This document shows, piece by piece, positions 48,753 through 60,186 of a stretch of DNA of 64,000 nt (positions are counted from its first letter, which is position 1; every line of letters starts with the position of its first letter). The DNA comes from Salinisphaera sp. LB1. GTDB taxonomy: Bacteria > Pseudomonadota > Gammaproteobacteria > Nevskiales > Salinisphaeraceae. The DNA lies in the NCBI RefSeq assembly GCF_003177035.1, contig NZ_CP029488.1:3478501-3542500 (forward strand), in the 5' to 3' direction. Below the pieces are notes generated by a model. It searched no databases, was not told the origin of the DNA, and saw only the letters and a program-made list of their open reading frames with translations. Position numbers and translations under genes: made by a program.

Positions 48753-50639
48753 TCACGTTTTAGCCGACGCGGAGGCCTGGGGCTGGTTCCGCGTCCGATC
48801 CAGATAGTGATCGATAACGTGTCGTGCGATTGGGCCGGCGACACTGCTGCCGCCACCACCATGATCGACCACGACCGCAACCGCAATCTGCGGATTCCTG
48901 ACCGGGGAGAAGGCGATAAACAACGCATGGGGACGCACTGGACGCTGCACCGACATCTCGTTCGGCGCGGCCGCATGCTGCGGCAGCCCGGCTACCTGAG
49001 CCGTTCCCGACTTACCCGCGATCGGGTGTTCGAGATTCTGTCCGACATACCAGTAGGCGGTCCCGTGTGGATTCGAGACCACATCACGCATCGCACGCGT
49101 CACGATACCCCAGTGCCGGCTGTTCTTGAGTCGGATGGGCGGTAGGGGCCGGGGCTTGTAACGATGCATTCGACCCGTGCCGGACGATCGCCAGGCCTTG
49201 AGCAGATGGGGCTTGAAGCCATGTCCGTGCTCGGCGATCAAGCTGGTCATTTGCGCCAGTTGCAACGGCGTTGCCGTAACATGGCCCTGACCGATGACTG
49301 TGTTCAACGTCTGGCCCGGATACCAAGGCCGATGATCAACGCTGTGCTTCCAGGCCCGAGACGGCATCAGACCGGCGTTTTCGCGCGCCAGATCGATTCC
49401 GGTGTCGTGCCCCAAACCGAACATCGCTGCGTATCGATGCAGGTTGTCGATACCCGTCTTCAGGCCGAGCTTGTAGAAATAGACGTCGGCTGACCGGGTG
49501 ATTGCCTGGGTCAGATTCAGCCAACCCTGCCCCGAACGCTTCCAACCGCGATAGTGGTAGCTACTTCCCGGCAACGTGATATAGCCCGGGCACCAAACTT
49601 TCTTTTGCGGATCGATGTTTCCGGCTTCCATGCCGGCGATGGCCATGACCGGCTTGATGGTTGAACCGGGCGGATACTCCCCCTGGATCGCGCGGTTATA
49701 AAGCGGGTGGCGCGGATTGGACAACAACCGATGATACGCCGACGGACTGATGCCATTCACGAACAGACCGGGCTTGAAGCTCGGTTTGCTAACCATTGCC
49801 AGCACACCACCCGTTTTCGGATCGAGCGCGACCACAGCGCCGGCCTTGCTGCCAAGCGCTTGATATGCCGTCCTCTGTAGCGCCGCATTCAGCGTGAGAT
49901 AGATATCATCGCCCGCGAGCGGCGGATGCCGTTCGAGTTGACGCAACGGACGCCCCACGGCCGTGACCTCGACCACCCTCGACCCGGGATAGCCATGCAG
50001 CCGTGATTCATAGCTGTACTCCACCCCGCTCTTGCCGATATTGGTCGATTTTCGATAACGCCGATCATCCACGCGACGAAGGTCACTCGCGGTGATGCCG
50101 CTGACATAGCCCACGACATGCGCTGCCTTTTTGCCGAGCGGGTACGCGCGCGTCAAGCCGGCTTGGACCTTCACGCCCGGGAACTGATTGCGCCTGACCT
50201 CAAAACGAGCAAGCGAGCGCTTGTCAAGACCGGCGATCAACGGGACCGCGCGATAGCTCGGCGCAGACGCGGCGCGCCGGGCAAAACGCCGGCGCTGCGC
50301 GCGCGTGATCGGCACGATGCGTGCCAGCCGATTCAGCATGGTCGGCATGTCATGCACCCGAGCCGGCACCACGTCAAGGGAATAGGACGGTCTGTTGTCC
50401 GCCAGCACCGTGTGATCACGACCATAGATCAACCCACGCACCGGAGGAATCGCCTGAATGCGCGTGCGATTGTCCTGTGCGGCCGCGCTATAGCGATCGT
50501 AGTGCACGACCTGAAGATCGATCAGACGCGCTATTAGCGCCACAAACAACAGGACCACGCCCGCCGCTGCCATCACCATTCGGCGACGAAACCGGCGTCG
50601 CTCATCTGCATGATTCTTGAGATTTTCGTCTACCGCCAT
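48753..50639 (-). CDS. mrdA: Penicillin-binding protein 2, elongation transpeptidase
   Basis: This 628-residue protein has a membrane helix (about 20-42), the pedestal region (IPPVRGLIYGRDHTVLADN) and the transpeptidase domain with Ser-x-x-Lys in PPGSTIKPVMA, SADVYFYKLG and KSGTAQVAG. PBP2 makes peptidoglycan cross-links in the Rod complex. rodA is not adjacent, unlike in many relatives. I choose ATG 50639 (MAVDENLKNH); ATG 50744 or 50783 would add 35 to 48 basic residues not seen in the family. Confidence 0.92.
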   Translation of the reverse strand: MAVDENLKNHADERRRFRRRMVMAAAGVVLLFVALIARLIDLQVVHYDRYSAAAQDNRTRIQAIPPVRGLIYGRDHTVLADNRPSYSLDVVPARVHDMPTMLNRLARIVPITRAQRRRFARRAASAPSYRAVPLIAGLDKRSLARFEVRRNQFPGVKVQAGLTRAYPLGKKAAHVVGYVSGITASDLRRVDDRRYRKSTNIGKSGVEYSYESRLHGYPGSRVVEVTAVGRPLRQLERHPPLAGDDIYLTLNAALQRTAYQALGSKAGAVVALDPKTGGVLAMVSKPSFKPGLFVNGISPSAYHRLLSNPRHPLYNRAIQGEYPPGSTIKPVMAIAGMEAGNIDPQKKVWCPGYITLPGSSYHYRGWKRSGQGWLNLTQAITRSADVYFYKLGLKTGIDNLHRYAAMFGLGHDTGIDLARENAGLMPSRAWKHSVDHRPWYPGQTLNTVIGQGHVTATPLQLAQMTSLIAEHGHGFKPHLLKAWRSSGTGRMHRYKPRPLPPIRLKNSRHWGIVTRAMRDVVSNPHGTAYWYVGQNLEHPIAGKSGTAQVAGLPQHAAAPNEMSVQRPVRPHALFIAFSPVRNPQIAVAVVVDHGGGGSSVAGPIARHVIDHYLDRTRNQPQASASAKT

Positions 50640-51105
50640 CCCGCCATGGCCGGCTTTTGTTCCACGCTCCGGCCCGCGTTTTGAGCGAGCACCGCGAACC
50701 CGCTGCTCATCAACGCGAACAAGCGAGCGTCGGTGCCCGGCCATTGTGTTACCAAGCAACGATATCGCGGCACCGTACGTCATGCACCGGGCCGACTACT
50801 GCTTACGTCTTCGTATCCAATGATCAGGCTAGCAGGAGTGTAGCCGCCAACCCAACACGCCCCGGATACGGCGGGCCGGTCGTCGTGGCACTGACCTAAT
50901 CAGCCAGCTTCGGCAAGGCGCCAGGGGGCTATAGGGATTTCGTGGGCGCTGTGTTGAAGACCGCCAATCGAACACAGGGCGAAGCATAACGGGCATAGTG
51001 TAGGCGGCGCCGAGCGAGCGGCAACGCGAAAGGCGAAGTTCGAACACAATCGGGCGGGCACCGCCCCTTCCCGCCAAATGAAAGGGCAACAGCCTAAACC
51101 AACGC
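50640..51105. other. Gap upstream of mrdA, after the Nudix gene
   Basis: About 465 bases. The part near mrdA could encode an N-terminal extension in frame; the rest has no credible gene. AAAGGGCAACAGCCT at 51081-51095 is a diverged copy of the short repeat found at 1661 and 52378. Confidence 0.4.
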
Positions 51106-51792
51106 CTAAAAGCGGCCGTTCTGATCCGAGATGCCGGCGACATCCGCAACGAAAAAGGGCCGTCCCGCCGCCCGGGCGACGCGCTGCGCAAGCTCCATAA
51201 GCATCGCGGCCGTCGCGCCCCAGATGTGATGGCCTTCGAAGTCGATCGAATATACGCGATAGCACACGTCGTCACGACGGCGCTCCTCGCTGCGATAGTG
51301 CGCCGAGTCCATCGCATAGGCCAGCGGCACGGCGAAGATCCGCTCGATTTCGACGCCGTCCGGTTGCAGCATCTGCCCTGGTTCGATCCAACCGACAAAC
51401 GGCTTGATCTCGAATCCGGTCACCGTGCGGTAGCACGGCAACCCGCCGAGCAGCGTCACGGCCTCGCGCGCCAGGCCGATCTCCTCGTGGCATTCGCGCA
51501 GGGCCGCATCCGCCGGGCTCGAGTCGCCGGGATCGATGCGCCCACCCGGAAAACTGATCTGGCCGGGGTGATGGGTCAGCCCCTGGGTGCGCTGGGTGAA
51601 ATAAATGCGCGGCTCGCTCGCTGCCTCGACCCCGATCAGCACCGCAGCCGGGCGTGCGGCGTGGCGCGCCCGGCGGGCGTCCAGCGCCTGCAGACGCGTA
51701 TCGGCCGGGCCCGCGTGGGCGACGGCCGCTTCCAGCAGCCGTCGCCAGGCCACGGGCGCGACGCTAGCCGCCGGACTTGAGCCTGTCGGCAT
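51106..51792 (-). CDS. nudL: Nudix hydrolase, CoA pyrophosphatase type (NudL)
   Basis: This 228-residue protein has the family-specific run LTHHPGQISFPGGRIDPGD directly joined to the Nudix box (GGRIDPGDSS, then ALRECHEEIGL). Asp in place of the first box Glu is normal for the NudL/CoAse group, which splits CoA and its esters to 3-phospho-ADP and phosphopantetheine derivatives. It overlaps the small gene before it by 29 bases, suggesting coupling. Confidence 0.88.
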   Translation of the reverse strand: MPTGSSPAASVAPVAWRRLLEAAVAHAGPADTRLQALDARRARHAARPAAVLIGVEAASEPRIYFTQRTQGLTHHPGQISFPGGRIDPGDSSPADAALRECHEEIGLAREAVTLLGGLPCYRTVTGFEIKPFVGWIEPGQMLQPDGVEIERIFAVPLAYAMDSAHYRSEERRRDDVCYRVYSIDFEGHHIWGATAAMLMELAQRVARAAGRPFFVADVAGISDQNGRF

Positions 51793-52093
51793 AGGCCTTG
51801 GTCAATTCCTGGAATCGCGGCGTCAGCCCGGCGTCGGCGTACATCGGATCACCGAGATCGTCGTAACCGGCGATATCCTCGCCCGGCTGATAGGAGAACG
51901 AACTGGTGAGCTCGTCCAGCGCGCAGGCCAGCAGATCGGTGATGACCCGCTCGCGCGTCAGCCCCGGAAACATCTCCACCAGCGCTTCGATCTTGGCCGC
52001 ATCATAGATCGGCAACTGCACATCGTAGCTTTGCTCCGTACGCGGCTCGCCCGCGCTCGACTGCCACTGCGACACCAGTTCACTTATCTTCAT
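51764..52093 (-). CDS. Small conserved protein of unknown function
   Basis: This 109-residue acidic protein starts MKISELVSQWQSSAG and ends with DDLGDPMYADAGLTPRFQEL. I recognise a family of small pseudomonad-like proteins, sometimes labelled as pilus-tip or pilin-assembly components, but the support for that name is weak. It shows no signal peptide or membrane helix; a central helical stretch (IEALVEMFPGLTRERVITDL) resembles a small DNA- or protein-binding fold. ATG 52093 is preceded by GGAGA on the minus strand. It is coupled to nudL. Confidence 0.7.
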   Translation of the reverse strand: MKISELVSQWQSSAGEPRTEQSYDVQLPIYDAAKIEALVEMFPGLTRERVITDLLACALDELTSSFSYQPGEDIAGYDDLGDPMYADAGLTPRFQELTKAYADRLKSGG

Positions 52094-52501
52094 TCCGCAT
52101 GCTCTCCTTTGGTTGCGGATCGGGTCATGACCGCCAGGGCTCACTTCACGCCACGCCACGCGCGGACGCACCAGCCCGGCGTGGTGCGCCGACTGCTGTC
52201 AGCCTGCAGTCGCGCCCGCAGCACCGGATCAAGCGCGCGAGCCATCGACCCGGGTCGATGCAAGCGCGCGCAATTCGGCGCTGTCAGTCGTTCATGCAGC
52301 GGCGCCACAGCGCGCGCCGCGCCGGGTTCGGCCAAGGCCTGCAGCGTTTCGGGCGGTCACCGGCGCGGCGTTATATCAAACGGCAACAGGCTCTAAGATA
52401 AAGCAATCGTCGGCCCGCGGCATCCGTTGCAGTACCCCCGCGCCGGCCCGTTGACCCCGCCCCGGGGCGCTGCTAGCTTTGCGGCCACTCAATGAGGATT
52501 C
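52094..52501. other. Gap with an 18-base palindrome and a repeat copy
   Basis: No credible gene in about 400 bases. It holds the perfect palindrome CATCGACCCGGGTCGATG (52243-52260), flanked by GCGCGCG (52233-52239) and CGCGCGC (52265-52271) that can extend the stem, and AAACGGCAACAGGCTCTA (52378-52395), identical to 1661-1678. Confidence 0.55.
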
Positions 52502-52510
52502 GTGAAATCT

Positions 52511-52771
52511 ATGGCCAAGTCGGAAAAAACCTGGAGTCTCAAAGAAATAGACCAGGAACGGGGCAGCACGAAGGGCGCTGCATTCCGCGCTTTCAAACAG
52601 CTCAAGGAGAGTTTCGATGAAGGCCGGGATTTCTACTACCTGAGCGCATCGGAGGATGCCGCGGAAATCGAGAAGCTGCGCGCAGCCGGTCGCATTTACG
52701 AAACCACGGTCAACGCCATACTGCTGACCGAGGCGGGTTACTCGGCAGTCGTCGATTACATGGACGGGTGA
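52511..52771 (+). CDS. Small protein of unknown function, possible helix-turn-helix
   Basis: This 86-residue protein starts MAKSEKTWSLKEIDQER; a GTG at 52502 is an alternative, but GAGGA (52494-52498) is better spaced for the ATG. The N-terminal half (SLKEIDQERGSTKGAAFRAF) could form a helix-turn-helix, and the rest is acidic with FYYLSASEDAAEIEKLRAAG and YETTVNAILLTEAGYSAV. I do not recognise the family. It stands alone, with its codon use like its neighbours, so it is probably a real gene. Confidence 0.7.
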   Translation: MAKSEKTWSLKEIDQERGSTKGAAFRAFKQLKESFDEGRDFYYLSASEDAAEIEKLRAAGRIYETTVNAILLTEAGYSAVVDYMDG

Positions 52772-52884
52772 GCGCCGACAACAACAGGCCGCGCGGGCGA
52801 CGACGGTTCGCGCGGCCATCGTTGGCAAATGGGCGCGGCTCGCGCATCATAGCGGGCTAATTCGACGAGCCAGCCTACGGCCCG

Positions 52885-53205
52885 ATGCAAGACGCCCGCG
52901 AGCTTCTGACCCGACTGCCGCTTTGTTTCAAGCCCGACGCAGCCGGCGACCTGTCCATGACCGCCCAGTACCTGACCCAGCATCCGGTCTATATCACGAT
53001 CGAAAACGGGCATTGCAGCGCGCATGAGGGCCTCGCCCGCGCGCCGGACGTCACATTCAGGATACGCGATGACCATCTGATCAAGCTGATGACCGGGCGC
53101 ATGCGGGGCATCACGGCTTTTCTCACCGGCCGGCTCAAGGTGGAAGGCAATTATAGGCTGGCGCAGAAACTACAGCAGGTCTTCGATACATCGCGGCTGC
53201 GCTAG
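52885..53205 (+). CDS. SCP2 sterol-carrier-domain protein
   Basis: This 106-residue protein is a single SCP2-like lipid-binding domain: HPVYITIENGHCSAHEGLA, PDVTFRIRDDHLIKLMTGRM and AFLTGRLKVEGNYRLAQKLQQVF. Bacterial members bind hydrophobic ligands; some, like UbiJ, help ubiquinone synthesis, but ubiE and ubiB are not adjacent here. Its TAG stop overlaps the GTG start of rsmJ by one base. Confidence 0.82.
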   Translation: MQDARELLTRLPLCFKPDAAGDLSMTAQYLTQHPVYITIENGHCSAHEGLARAPDVTFRIRDDHLIKLMTGRMRGITAFLTGRLKVEGNYRLAQKLQQVFDTSRLR

Positions 53206-53957
53206 TGTGGCTGATCGCGCCCGACGATGCGCACGCGCCACGGGATAGGCAACGGGCGGCCGATCTCGGGCTGGAGCCGGTGCAGCGGGTGCCGGACCAG
53301 GGCTTTTATCTCGCGCGCGACGAATCCGGACTGGCCTTGCGATACGCCCCGGACACCGCCGGGAGCGGATTGCGCTGTGCCCTCGCCGATAGCGCCGGAC
53401 TGGCCAATCGCCAGGCCGGCGGCCGGCGATCGCCGCTGGCGCGCGCATTCGGGCTGCATCGCCACCCGCCGATGCGCATCCTCGACGCCACGGCGGGCCT
53501 GGCGCGCGACGCCGCTACGCTTGCAGGCCTGGGCTGCGACGTAACCGCTCTGGAACGTCAGCCGGCGCTGTATGCGCTCATCGCAGACGCCACACAACGC
53601 ATCGACGAATCGCCGTCCGCGCCGGCATGGTGGCCGCACTGGCAGCCGCCGGTTTATGCCGACGCACGATCGTGGCTCGCCGCACGATCCGGCGACGCCG
53701 CGTTCGACGCTATCTACATCGACCCCATGTTCGCCAGCCCGCGACGCAAGTCGGCACCGCAGAAAGCGCTGGCATGGCTCGCCGAACTCGCGGGCGCCGA
53801 CGACGATGCGCCCGAGGTGCTCGACATCGCGCGCCAGCAGGCCATGCGCCGTGTGGTGGTGAAACAGCATGCGCGCGCCACACCGATCGCACCGCCCGAT
53901 CTGCAGGTGCGAGGGCGCGCCATACGTTTCGATATCTACCTCACACCCGGCGCCTGA
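53205..53957 (+). CDS. rsmJ: 16S rRNA (guanine1516-N2)-methyltransferase RsmJ
   Basis: This 250-residue SAM-dependent methyltransferase has the SAM-binding ILDATAGLARDAATLAGLG, the ALERQPALYALIAD strand end, the catalytic IYIDPMFASPRRKSAPQKAL and the closing RRVVVKQHARATPI, all typical of RsmJ. It modifies G1516 in the 3-prime part of 16S rRNA. The start is GTG 53205, coupled to the SCP2 gene stop. It is convergent with the carbonic-anhydrase-like gene. Confidence 0.92.
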   Translation: MWLIAPDDAHAPRDRQRAADLGLEPVQRVPDQGFYLARDESGLALRYAPDTAGSGLRCALADSAGLANRQAGGRRSPLARAFGLHRHPPMRILDATAGLARDAATLAGLGCDVTALERQPALYALIADATQRIDESPSAPAWWPHWQPPVYADARSWLAARSGDAAFDAIYIDPMFASPRRKSAPQKALAWLAELAGADDDAPEVLDIARQQAMRRVVVKQHARATPIAPPDLQVRGRAIRFDIYLTPGA

Positions 53958-53979
53958 ACCTGGATCCGCGGGCCCGCGG

Positions 53980-54510
53980 TCAGCGGCAGATCGGGGACAG
54001 CTCGGCCTGGAATTGCCGGTAGTTGTCGACGTAATGGGCCGCGCCGTGGCCGAGTGCCTCGATCTCGTCCGCCTCGAGCTCGCGCTTGACGCGGCCGGGC
54101 GCGCCGATGACCAGGCTGTTATCCGGAATCGTCTTGCCCTCGGGGATGAGCGCGCCGGCACCGATCAGACAATTGCGGCCGATGGTCGCGCCGTTGAGTA
54201 CCACCGCCTGGATTCCGATCAGGCTGTTGTCGCCGATGGTGCAGCCGTGCAACATCGCCTGGTGACCCACGGTGACGCCGGCGCCCACGGTCAGCGGAAA
54301 CCCGGGGTCGGTATGCAACACGCAGCCATCCTGCACATTGCTGCCCTCGCCGATGGCGATCAGCTCCTGATCGCCGCGCAGTACCGCGTTGAACCAGATG
54401 CTGGCACGTTCGGCCAGCCGTACCCGGCCGATGACCGTCGCATTCTCGGCAATGAAATAGTCGTCGCTGGCCGGTACGTCCGGAGCCACATCGCCCAATC
54501 GATAACGCAT
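53980..54510 (-). CDS. Gamma-class carbonic anhydrase-like hexapeptide protein (YrdA type)
   Basis: This 176-residue left-handed beta-helix protein has repeated hexapeptides and the zinc-ligand His residues in [13 protein letters not shown] and [14 protein letters not shown]. The QDGC strand before them ([12 protein letters not shown]) is typical of YrdA/PaaY-like proteins, of which few have proven carbonic anhydrase activity. The start is ATG 54510 ([12 protein letters not shown]) after GGAGA on the minus strand; an upstream in-frame ATG would add 48 Arg-rich residues. It follows tsaB by 52 bases. Confidence 0.88.
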   Translation of the reverse strand: MRYRLGDVAPDVPASDDYFIAENATVIGRVRLAERASIWFNAVLRGDQELIAIGEGSNVQDGCVLHTDPGFPLTVGAGVTVGHQAMLHGCTIGDNSLIGIQAVVLNGATIGRNCLIGAGALIPEGKTIPDNSLVIGAPGRVKRELEADEIEALGHGAAHYVDNYRQFQAELSPICR

Positions 54511-54562
54511 GGCAATCTCCTGTGTCGTTTTATCGCTTGCTCGGCGCCGCCCTCTGCTGCGG

Positions 54563-55242
54563 TCACCCCTTCGCCGCACCCGGCTTGCGAGCGACATCGT
54601 CACGCACATAGACCGGCAGCGCGCTCGCGGCCGCCATGCCCCGGCCGGCCGCAAACAGGGGCCTGGCCAGACGCGCTACGTCGAGCGCGTGCGGAGCATC
54701 GACCGCGACCGGGGCCGCATGAATGGCCTGGGCCGCGAACACCAGCGACCAGCCATTACCCGCACGGCAGGCAATTTCCGGCGGCTCCACCGCCAGGTCG
54801 TGCGGTGCCATCACCCGTTCGTCGGCCGTGGGTTCGGGCATGGCGTCGCGCTCGAAGGTGGCAGTGTAAATTTCACCCATACGCGCATCCTGAACGATCT
54901 GCGCCCGGGTGGCCGTCGGCGATTGCTCGAACACCCGCGCCGCGAGGGCCGCCAGTGTCGATATGCCCACCACAGGCAGGTCCGCGCCGCTCGCCAGCCC
55001 CTGGACGAGCCCGGCGGCAATCCGCAGCCCCGTGAAGGCGCCCGGCCCGCGCGCGAAGGCAATGCCGTCGAGATCGCGCAGCTCCAGTCCGGCGTCATCG
55101 AGCAATGTCCGCACCGCGGGCAACAGGCGCGTGGCATGTTCGCGCGGTGCGATCTCGAAGATCTCGCGCGCATCCGCTGGCGCGCGGCTGTCGAACAGGG
55201 CTGCGGACAACGCCTCCGTGGAAGCATCCAGCGCCAAGATCC

Positions 55243-55246
<4 letters not shown>
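54563..55246 (-). CDS. tsaB: tRNA threonylcarbamoyladenosine synthesis protein TsaB
   Basis: This 227-residue ASKHA-fold protein starts [18 protein letters not shown] and has [20 protein letters not shown] and [22 protein letters not shown]. It is the dimer partner of TsaD in making t6A37 on ANN-decoding tRNAs. It lacks the metal-binding His residues of TsaD, as expected. It overlaps yoaA by 4 bases, an arrangement also known from Escherichia coli. Confidence 0.95.
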
Positions 55247-57164
<1,918 letters not shown>

Positions 57165-57168
<4 letters not shown>

Positions 57169-57752
57169 TGCTGGTATTGCGACGCGGCCTGGCGGAAGTT
57201 CACCGCCTGCGCATGGGCTTTCTGCGCGCCGTTGCTGTTGCCCGCCTGCTTGCGCGCCTCGGCGATCAGCTGCCAGTTGCCGGCTTCCACGAACGGGTTG
57301 TTGTTGGACACGCTATTGGATTTCATCGCCAGCTGTTCCGCCTGGCCGTTCTCACCCTGAGCCAGTCGCACCGCGGCCAGCCGCTGATAAATGAACGGAT
57401 TGCGCGGCGCGAGATCAAGTGCGCGCTCCAGCGTCGAGGCCGCGGCATCCATATGGCCGGCGTTGGCCAATGTATCGGCACGCCCCAGCAGCGACATCAC
57501 GGCCGGGCTGCTGATCTGCGATGCGTTTTGCGGCGGCGGCGGCGTCTTCTGCTGCGGCGGCTGCGGCGCATTCCCGCTCGGGTTACCGCTGTTGGCAGGC
57601 GGCGCCTGCTGTCCCGACGGGCCCGACGGGGGCTTCTGTGACGGCTGCGACGACGCATTGCCCGATGGCCCGGACATGCCGCCGGGCTGCGTGGCACAAC
57701 CGGCCATCAGAATAAGCGCGCCCAGCGCGAGGATCGATTTGATCTTGTTCAT
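57165..57752 (-). CDS. TPR lipoprotein, LpoP-like PBP1b activator candidate
   Basis: This 195-residue protein has a lipoprotein signal (MNKIKSILALGALILMAGC, lipid Cys19), a Gln/Pro/Ser/Gly-rich linker of about 65 residues, and a C-terminal TPR-like helical domain (MSLLGRADTLANAGHMDAAA, ALDLAPRNPFIYQRLAAVRL). Pseudomonas LpoP, an outer-membrane lipoprotein that activates PBP1b, has the same build and the same place next to the PBP1b gene. mrcB precedes it here; it overlaps yoaA by 4 bases. The role is inferred from context and layout. Confidence 0.8.
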
Positions 57753-57753
57753 A

Positions 57754-60186
57754 TCAGAACAGACGGTGGAACCAGTTGCCCTTGCCTTGATCATTATTCG
57801 GTTGCTGTTGCTTCTGCTGGTGACGGCGATTCGCGCTCATGATGTCGGTATCGCACGGCGCGAGGCCCTGTGGCACATAACCCTTGATAAAGGGTACTTT
57901 TACCGCATTCGGACAATTTTGCCCATTGCCGTAAATCGCATCGGGGTCCGGGCCAAGGCCCTGGTTGACCGCACTCGGGTCGAACACCAAGTGTAACGGG
58001 ACTTGCGCGATGCTGTCCGGCGGCGTGTTCACAATACCGCGCGCATCGATATCGCTCATGATGCGCGACCAGATCGGCAGCGCGCCGGTGGCCCCGGTGA
58101 GATGCGCCGACTTGTCGTCGTCGCGCCCGACCCAGACCACACTCACTCGATTGCCGCCAAAACCGGCGAACCAGGCATCGCGCAGCTTGTTGCTGGTCCC
58201 GGTCTTGCCCGCCATCTGCTTGGTGCCATTCAACACCCGATACATGCCGGCACCGGTGCCGTGCCGCGCCACGCGCTCCATCAGCCACTGGATGATATAG
58301 GCCGGCCCCGGCTTGACCACCTGATGGACCTTGAGCGGGTAACGATTGAGCGGCTTGCCGGTGCGCGTGGTCACGTCGCGAATCGCCCGCAGCGGCGTGT
58401 AATAGCCGCCGGTGGCCAGCGTGTTGTAGATCTGGGCCACATCGAGCGGCGTCATGTCCACCGCGCCCAGCGCGAGCGACGGCACCGCCATCGGATTACC
58501 GCGATAGCCCAAATCGTGCAGCGTCTTGATGATGTTCGGAATGCCAGTCGACAACGCCAACCGCGAGCTTGCCAGATTGAGGCTGTGTTCGAGCGCGTAG
58601 TACAGCGGCACGTCCGTGCCATGGCTGCGCCTTTCGTAGTTGTGCGGCCGCCAGGTCTGGCCGTTGGCAAGCTTGACCGCGAGCGGCGAATCGTCGAGCG
58701 GGGTAATCGCATTGAACTTGGACGGATTTTCCAGCGCTGTCAGATAATCGATCGGCTTCATCAACGAGCCGACCTGTCGATGCGCGTTGAGCGCGCGGTT
58801 GAAGCCGGCGTAGCCCTGATCGCGCCCGCCGACCAGCGCCAGCACCTTGCCCCCCTCGACACTGGTGACCACGGCCGCCGATTCCAGGCTGTTCTCCTTG
58901 ATGCCGTGGGCCTTCTCGACCCGCTTCAGGCCCTGGTTGACTTCCTTCTCCGCCGCGGCCTGCACACTCGGATCCAATGTGGTGAAGATTCGCAGCCCGG
59001 CCTCGGTAAGGTCGGCGTCCTTGTACTGGCCGTGCAGCTGCTGGCGCACGAGATCGATGAAGTCCGGGTACTGGCTGTTGCCGTAGCTCGAATGGCTGGT
59101 TACGCCCAGCGGCGCTGCCTTGGCTCTCTTCCACGCCTTGTCCTTGAGAAACCCGGCGTTGTGAAACATGTCCAGCACCAGGTTGCGTCGCGCCTTGGCG
59201 CGCTTGGGGTGCCGGCGCGGATCGTAGTAGCTCGGGCCCTTGACCATGCCCACCAGCAGCGCGATTTCGTTCGGCTGCAGTTCCTGAATCGGCTTACGAA
59301 AGTAGAAGTAGCTGGCCAGCCCGAAGCCGTGGATCGCGCGCGAACCATCCTGGCCGAGATAAACCTCGTTGATATACGCTTGGAGAATCTGGTCCTTCGA
59401 GAAGTGCGCATCCAGCAGAATCGCCATCAGCGCTTCTTTGATCTTGCGCCCCAGCGTCTGGCGATTGCTGAGATAAAAATTCTTGACCAGTTGCTGTGTA
59501 AGCGTCGACCCGCCCTGCACGATATGCCCGGCGCGCAAATCGGCCCAGGCGGCGCGAGCAATCCCCTTGGGCGAGATCCCCCAGTTGGTCATGAAATTGC
59601 GGTCTTCGACCGTGATCAGCCCGGCCGGCAGCATGGGCGGCACATCGCCCAGCTTGACCAGAATCCGATCCGACCCCTTGGCCGGATAAATGCTGCCGAT
59701 CAGCAGCGGGTCGAGCCGGATCAGCGCCAGATTGCCCTTGCCGTCGATGGCATTGATGGACGACACGCCATTGCCGTTGAACGTGAGCTTTACCTCGCGA
59801 TCGGGTTGCGTACCGTCCCAGAACTGAAACTGGCGGGTATGGATCGACAACGTCGAGCTCGACGCCTCGAATGTCCCCTGGTTGTTGATTGAATCGGCCT
59901 CGCGATAGCCCAGCCGCCCCAGCCGGTGCTCGAGCCCCTGCTTCGACATATCCAGCCCGGCATACAGTTGTAGCGGGCTCGCGAAGACCTTGGCCGGCAA
60001 TTTCCAGCGTGTCCCTTCGAATTTGGTGCGCACCTCGTGATCGAGATGGACCATATACAGCGCCAGCGCCGCCGCACTTGCGCAGAGGAGCAGCGCCAGG
60101 TAAGGCAGCAGCCGGCGAAACCAGCCGCGCGGCTGTCCGCGCTTCGACCGGGATCGCTTACCGGGTTTACGAGATTTTTTCGCCAA
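57754..60186 (-). CDS. mrcB: Penicillin-binding protein 1b (bifunctional)
   Basis: This 810-residue class A PBP has a basic cytoplasmic tail, one membrane helix (about 27-47), a UB2H-like region, a glycosyltransferase domain (EDRNFMTNWGISPKGIARA, GGSTLTQQLVKNFYLS) and a transpeptidase domain (SLMKPIDYLTAL, HSLNLASS, AGKTGTSNKLRDAWFAG). The catalytic EDRHF reads EDRNF: the Glu stays. It polymerises and cross-links peptidoglycan. The lipoprotein gene begins one base after the stop, which suggests a working pair. Confidence 0.95.
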   Translation of the reverse strand: MAKKSRKPGKRSRSKRGQPRGWFRRLLPYLALLLCASAAALALYMVHLDHEVRTKFEGTRWKLPAKVFASPLQLYAGLDMSKQGLEHRLGRLGYREADSINNQGTFEASSSTLSIHTRQFQFWDGTQPDREVKLTFNGNGVSSINAIDGKGNLALIRLDPLLIGSIYPAKGSDRILVKLGDVPPMLPAGLITVEDRNFMTNWGISPKGIARAAWADLRAGHIVQGGSTLTQQLVKNFYLSNRQTLGRKIKEALMAILLDAHFSKDQILQAYINEVYLGQDGSRAIHGFGLASYFYFRKPIQELQPNEIALLVGMVKGPSYYDPRRHPKRAKARRNLVLDMFHNAGFLKDKAWKRAKAAPLGVTSHSSYGNSQYPDFIDLVRQQLHGQYKDADLTEAGLRIFTTLDPSVQAAAEKEVNQGLKRVEKAHGIKENSLESAAVVTSVEGGKVLALVGGRDQGYAGFNRALNAHRQVGSLMKPIDYLTALENPSKFNAITPLDDSPLAVKLANGQTWRPHNYERRSHGTDVPLYYALEHSLNLASSRLALSTGIPNIIKTLHDLGYRGNPMAVPSLALGAVDMTPLDVAQIYNTLATGGYYTPLRAIRDVTTRTGKPLNRYPLKVHQVVKPGPAYIIQWLMERVARHGTGAGMYRVLNGTKQMAGKTGTSNKLRDAWFAGFGGNRVSVVWVGRDDDKSAHLTGATGALPIWSRIMSDIDARGIVNTPPDSIAQVPLHLVFDPSAVNQGLGPDPDAIYGNGQNCPNAVKVPFIKGYVPQGLAPCDTDIMSANRRHQQKQQQPNNDQGKGNWFHRLF

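Noticed and set aside
52141-52335. A 64-codon minus-strand frame in the gap before the small unknown gene
   Set aside because: It runs through the palindrome, is Arg- and Ala-rich and lacks a ribosome site.
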